Origin: Acidobacteriota bacterium
GTDB lineage: Bacteria; Acidobacteriota; Blastocatellia; Pyrinomonadales; Pyrinomonadaceae
Reading direction: 5' to 3'
NCBI GenBank assembly: GCA_003222835.1
Contig: QHXE01000383.1
Coordinates: forward strand, 1 to 9,606
DNA: 9,606 nucleotides
Below are positions 6,213 through 9,606 of this stretch, piece by piece; the first letter of the stretch is position 1, and the number at the start of each line of letters is the position of its first letter. The position numbers and the translations under genes were made by a program. The notes under the pieces were generated by a model. That model was given only the letters and a program-made list of their open reading frames with translations. It searched no databases and was not told the DNA's origin.

Positions 6213-7313
6213 TCACCCTCGGTCTACAGCCCTGTGCCTGTCGCCTGCCAGTACTCTTTCGATCAAATCAACCGTCGCGTCCGCGGCGTCGCGTCGTGCC
6301 AATTTACGCGCGGCTGTTTCCATTCGCGTAATCTCGTCCGGTGCCTCGATCAACGAAGTGATCTCATTGGCCAATCTCTCGCCGGTCAACTCCTCCTGAA
6401 CGATCATTCGCGCCGCGCCCGCATCTCGCAGCGCCTCGGCGTTGCGTTGCTGCTCAAGTTGACCGGGCAACGGCACCATGACTGCCGGCTTTCCCGCGGC
6501 CATTAGTTCAGCGGTGGTAGTTGCGCCTGCCCGCGAGACGATCAAGTCATTTTCCGCGACCGCCGTCGTCATATCGTCGAGGTACTCGCGCACCTCGGCT
6601 TGTTGCTTCCAACTCGCAGCTTGGTAAGCGTCGCGCACCTTCTCGAAATCCGATTTGCCAGTCTGATGCGTCACGTGCATGCGCGCGCGATAGGATTCGA
6701 GCCGTGGCAGCGCTGCGATCATAGCGTTATTAATCGCGCGCGAGCCTTGCGAACCGCCAAACAACAACAAAGAGAATCGCCGCGGATCGCGCTGTTTAGG
6801 TTTGATATCAAAGAACTCCCGCCGCACCGGATTGCCGGTGACAACCCCTTTGCCGCGAAAATATGGCAGCGTGGCCGCGAACGAAACTGACGCCGCATCG
6901 ACAAAACGCGCCAGACGGCGATTCGTAAATCCAGGGACGGCATTCAACTCCATCACAACCGTCGGACAGCGCATCAACGCCGCCGTCAACACGACTGGTC
7001 CGCTGACGTATCCACCAGCCCCCACGACGACCTCGGGCGCGAACGACTTGACCAAGCGGCGCGCATTCAGAAAACTCTTTGGCAAAACCAACAAGCCACG
7101 AAGCCGCTGCCCCAACCCCATGTTTACCAATCCCGCGCTTTCAATAATCGAGAGTTCAAATCCTGCTTGCGGCACCAGGCGATTTTCCAAACCGCGCGTC
7201 GTGCCTACAAATCGAACCACCGACTTCGGGTCGCGTCGCATGACCTCTTTCGCGACCGCGATCGCCGGATAGATATGCCCGCCGGTGCCGCCGGCTGCGA
7301 TTAGCACGCGCAT
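6213..7313 (-). CDS. murG: Undecaprenyldiphospho-muramoylpentapeptide beta-N-acetylglucosaminyltransferase MurG
   Basis: MurG is a peripheral inner-membrane glycosyltransferase (GT28, GT-B fold) that transfers GlcNAc from UDP-GlcNAc to lipid I, giving lipid II. The 366-residue product opens with MRVLIAAGGTGGHIYPAIAVA, whose G-loop GGTGGH (8-13) marks the family. Further motifs are VGAGGYVSGPV (97-107), MELNAVPGFTNRR (121-133), FGGSQGSRAIN (185-195), SRAGATTTAEL (260-270; the last Glu binds the ribose of UDP) and PLPGQLEQQRNAEAL (281-295). The acceptor loop reads MELN instead of the proteobacterial HEQN, a variant I regard as normal for other phyla. ATG 7313 lies 3 bases after the ftsW stop, with GGA 6 bases upstream inside the end of ftsW, so translation is probably coupled. 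Confidence 0.98.
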   Translation of the reverse strand: MRVLIAAGGTGGHIYPAIAVAKEVMRRDPKSVVRFVGTTRGLENRLVPQAGFELSIIESAGLVNMGLGQRLRGLLVLPKSFLNARRLVKSFAPEVVVGAGGYVSGPVVLTAALMRCPTVVMELNAVPGFTNRRLARFVDAASVSFAATLPYFRGKGVVTGNPVRREFFDIKPKQRDPRRFSLLLFGGSQGSRAINNAMIAALPRLESYRARMHVTHQTGKSDFEKVRDAYQAASWKQQAEVREYLDDMTTAVAENDLIVSRAGATTTAELMAAGKPAVMVPLPGQLEQQRNAEALRDAGAARMIVQEELTGERLANEITSLIEAPDEITRMETAARKLARRDAADATVDLIERVLAGDRHRAVDRG

Positions 7314-7316
7314 CTT

Positions 7317-8528
7317 TCATCCGTACCGGGGACGCGCAACAACCTGCGCTCTCTGTCGCCGCTCCCGTCTCTGTTCCGCGCGATTCGCGCCTTGCCAATC
7401 CTCTTCGTAATCATCCTCGTCATTCGCCCGGCTCTTAAGGGGAGCGTACTGAGAAATGTTCAGCAGGATTCCAACTGCCGCCAGCGTCGGCACCAACGAA
7501 GAACCGCCATAAGAGATGAATGGCAAAGGAATGCCTTTCGTCGGCACCAGGGCGAGCACCACGCTGATGTTCAAGAGCGCTTGCGCGATAATTCCCACGA
7601 CCACCCCCAGGCCTAGCAACGTGCCGAAGCGGTCCGGTGCTCGTAACGCTGCGCGCGTTCCGCGCCAAAGAAAAACTGCGAACACAAAAACTACCATCAA
7701 GGCTCCTACCAGACCCAACTCTTCGCTGATCACCGCAAAGATAAAATCCGAATGAGCAAAGGGCAGGAAGAGAAGTTTCTGACGGCCCTGCGCGAATCCG
7801 AGTCCATGCGTCCCGCCCGATCCAACCGCGATAAGCGATTGCACGACCTGGTATCCCGCGCCTTGCTGATCGGCCCAGGGATCGATGAACGAGGCCAAAC
7901 GTCGCCAGCGGAACGGCGTGAAGATCAGCATCTTGCCGATGAACAGCAAAGCTGGCACGGCGGCGTAAGACATGTGACGCGGGCGCACGCCGGCCGCGAA
8001 ACAGATCGTAAGACAAATAATCGCCAGCATCAGCGCAGTTCCGAGGTCCGGCTCTTTGACAACCAGGCCAGCCAGAATTCCCAGCACAACCATGCACGGC
8101 AAGAACGTCTTCCAGAACAAATGCTCTTCACCCGCTCGCCTCCCCAGGAAGTAGGCGAGGAATAGTGCCAGCGAGAGCTTTGCAATCTCGGACGGCTGCA
8201 CGGAAAAGCCATTGAACTTAATCCAGCGTCGGGCGCCATTCACCGGAGAAAAAGCAAAGACTGCACCCAACAGAGCAACCGTCAGAAGTAGCGAGCCGAA
8301 AACAATCCATCGTCGATTCAGTCGCTGATGATCGAACCGCATGGTTACAAACATGGCGGCGAATCCAATCATCGTCCAGACTGCTTGCTTGATCACGTAA
8401 TGGAATTGGCTGTGGCCTTCCTGCTGCGCGATCACAGCCGAGGCGCTATAAACCATGACCACGCCAAACAACGCCAGCCCAACCGTCGCTGAAAACAACC
8501 ATCTATCGAATTGCAGTTTCTGCGGCAT
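7317..8528 (-). CDS. ftsW: Septal peptidoglycan polymerase FtsW (SEDS family)
   Basis: FtsW polymerises lipid II into glycan strands at the septum together with the class B PBP FtsI. The 403-residue protein is polytopic, with about ten hydrophobic segments between residues 10 and 362. SEDS landmarks are present: YSAS (27-30), NGARRWI (97-103), FSVQPSEIAKL (108-118), VVKEPDLGTA (156-165), FIDPWAD (214-220), GYQVVQSLIAVGSGG (225-239), AHSDFIFAVISEELG (258-272) and PLPFISYGGSS (334-344). Asp261 in HSDFIF corresponds to the Asp shown to be essential in SEDS polymerases. The C-terminal tail from about 366 is cytoplasmic, first acidic (DEDDYEED) and then Arg-rich. RodA is the main alternative. The position between murD and murG makes FtsW far more likely. 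ATG 8528 begins 32 bp after murD; the Shine-Dalgarno site is weak. Confidence 0.96.
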   Translation of the reverse strand: MPQKLQFDRWLFSATVGLALFGVVMVYSASAVIAQQEGHSQFHYVIKQAVWTMIGFAAMFVTMRFDHQRLNRRWIVFGSLLLTVALLGAVFAFSPVNGARRWIKFNGFSVQPSEIAKLSLALFLAYFLGRRAGEEHLFWKTFLPCMVVLGILAGLVVKEPDLGTALMLAIICLTICFAAGVRPRHMSYAAVPALLFIGKMLIFTPFRWRRLASFIDPWADQQGAGYQVVQSLIAVGSGGTHGLGFAQGRQKLLFLPFAHSDFIFAVISEELGLVGALMVVFVFAVFLWRGTRAALRAPDRFGTLLGLGVVVGIIAQALLNISVVLALVPTKGIPLPFISYGGSSLVPTLAAVGILLNISQYAPLKSRANDEDDYEEDWQGANRAEQRRERRQRAQVVARPRYG

Positions 8529-8560
8529 TAGAAGGCCAGTCTCTTGATCTCGTTCTGACT

Positions 8561-9606
8561 CTAAAAAGCGAAAGCCCGAAGACCGAAGACTTCATCTTTG
8601 AATACTCTTCCCCGGTGCTCGAAACTCTCGAACATGTCAAAGCTGGCGCAAGCAGGCGCGAGCAAAATAATATCGCCGCGCTTGGCCGCCGCGAACGATC
8701 GCGTCACGGCATCATGCATGTTGGCTGCGTGCTCGAATGGCGCAGCCTTCTTTAATTCTTTTTCGATCGTCGGCGCGTCCTCGCCGATCAGAATCATCTT
8801 GCGCACGAGTTTTCGAATCAATGGCGCCAGCGGCGTATATGGCGCCTGTTTACCGCGGCCGCCAAGAATCAGAACGATCTTGCCGGCGTCGTCTGAAAAA
8901 GCTTCCAGCGCTTTCATCGTGGCATCCACGCTGGTGGCTTTTGAATCGTTGAAAAAACGCACGCCCTCTATTTCGGCAACTTCCTCCAGTCGATGTTCCA
9001 CCGGGCGAAATCGTTGAATCGTTCGCCGCAAGTATTCCGGCGGCAGCGCGAACGCCAGACACACGGCCATCGCCGCCAGCACATTCTCGACGTTGTGAGT
9101 ACCGCGCAGTCGCATTTCATCGCGCGTCACCAACACCCGCTCGCCCTCTTTGGTTCGTGACACCAATTCACGTCCGCGCAAAAACAAACCTGCTTTCAGT
9201 TCGCGCTTCACGCTGAACTGGACAACTTTCGCGCGCAATCCACTCGCCCACGACGAAACGATTTCGTCGTCAGCGTTAAGAATCGCCACATCTCCCGTCG
9301 TTTGATTGCGAAAGATCCTGAGTTTTGCCGCGGCATAGTCCATCAGTGAATCGTAACGATCCAGGTGATTTGGCGTGACGTTAAGCACGGCGGCGACGGT
9401 CGGATGAAAATCAACGATCGTTTCCAACTGAAAGCTCGAAACTTCAGCCACGGTCCAACCATCGTCGCGCGACGACTCGACCATTGAAATCAGGGGTGTG
9501 CCGATGTTCCCGCCCACTTGAACTTTCATCCCAGCGTCCTTCAGCATCGCTCCGATCAAAGTCGTAGTAGTAGTCTTTCCATTTGTTCCCGTAATCGCCA
9601 CGATGC
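8561..9606 (-). CDS. murD: UDP-N-acetylmuramoyl-L-alanine--D-glutamate ligase MurD (5' end outside window)
   Basis: MurD is the cytoplasmic ATP-dependent ligase that adds D-glutamate to UDP-MurNAc-L-Ala. The last 347 residues are present. The frame is open through the window edge, and the N-terminal UDP-binding domain (roughly 100 residues) lies outside. The GTG at 9601 is therefore an internal Val, not a start. Visible motifs are the P-loop ITGTNGKTTTTTLIG (4-18 of the visible part), AEVSSFQLETI (53-63) and NVTPNHLDRYDS (75-86). AAKLRIF follows, with Lys94 probably the carbamylated lysine of the family. Next come GTHNVENVLAA (168-178), FRPVEHRLEEV (199-209), NDSKATSVDAT (219-229; MurD-specific), LILGGRGK (245-252) and LLAPACASFDMFESFEHRG (314-332). 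It precedes ftsW, the standard dcw order. Confidence 0.97.
   Translation of the reverse strand, partial: IVAITGTNGKTTTTTLIGAMLKDAGMKVQVGGNIGTPLISMVESSRDDGWTVAEVSSFQLETIVDFHPTVAAVLNVTPNHLDRYDSLMDYAAAKLRIFRNQTTGDVAILNADDEIVSSWASGLRAKVVQFSVKRELKAGLFLRGRELVSRTKEGERVLVTRDEMRLRGTHNVENVLAAMAVCLAFALPPEYLRRTIQRFRPVEHRLEEVAEIEGVRFFNDSKATSVDATMKALEAFSDDAGKIVLILGGRGKQAPYTPLAPLIRKLVRKMILIGEDAPTIEKELKKAAPFEHAANMHDAVTRSFAAAKRGDIILLAPACASFDMFESFEHRGRVFKDEVFGLRAFAF

Noticed and set aside
6802..7272. 156-codon plus-strand ORF opposite murG, and similar long plus-strand ORFs opposite ftsA, murC and ftsW
   Set aside because: They are shadow frames caused by the codon bias of the GC-rich minus-strand genes. The translations show no domains, and the minus-strand genes are certain.
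7435..8097. 220-codon minus-strand ORF overlapping ftsW in another frame
   Set aside because: It lies wholly inside ftsW, whose motifs are intact. The translation is rich in Arg, Ala and Gly and shows no family signature.
9599..9601. GTG at 9601 as the murD start
   Set aside because: It lies one residue into the conserved stretch directly before the ATP P-loop. The frame is open to the window edge, and MurD needs an N-terminal UDP-binding domain, so the gene is simply cut by the window.

Overview
The window is a segment of the bacterial division and cell wall (dcw) cluster, read entirely from the minus strand. In transcription order, from high to low coordinates, the genes are murD (5' end cut off by the window), ftsW, murG, murC, murB, ftsQ, ftsA and ftsZ (3' end cut off). 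All eight are recognisable from family motifs in their translations. No convincing plus-strand gene, tRNA, rRNA, CRISPR array or transposase was seen.

The organism is a bacterium with moderately GC-rich DNA, a complete FtsQ-FtsA-FtsZ divisome module and the classical gene order. There is no ddl between murB and ftsQ. The protein style, for example the MurG acceptor loop MELNAVPGFTNRR in place of the proteobacterial HEQNAVPG, fits Acidobacteriota or a neighbouring phylum better than Proteobacteria or Firmicutes. This placement is an impression only and could not be tested here.

Layout by region: 8561-9606 murD; 7317-8528 ftsW; 6213-7313 murG, starting 3 bases after the ftsW stop; 4733-6130 murC; 4541-4732 a gap holding repeat element B; 3590-4540 murB; 3368-3589 a gap holding repeat element A; 2297-3367 ftsQ; 997-2262 ftsA; 855-996 a leader region; 1-854 ftsZ.

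The genes work as one pathway. MurB and MurC make UDP-MurNAc and add L-Ala, MurD adds D-Glu, and MurG makes lipid II. FtsW polymerises lipid II at the septum. FtsQ links the periplasmic divisome, and FtsA tethers the FtsZ ring to the membrane.

The unexpected part is a pair of 152-161 bp non-coding elements, one on each side of murB. Each is bounded by inverted ~33-nt arms, and each arm carries a 21-nt palindrome. The cores look distantly related. They resemble small REP- or MITE-like elements and put strong RNA hairpins on both sides of murB inside the presumed operon. The rest of the window is conserved, ordinary cell-wall and division machinery.
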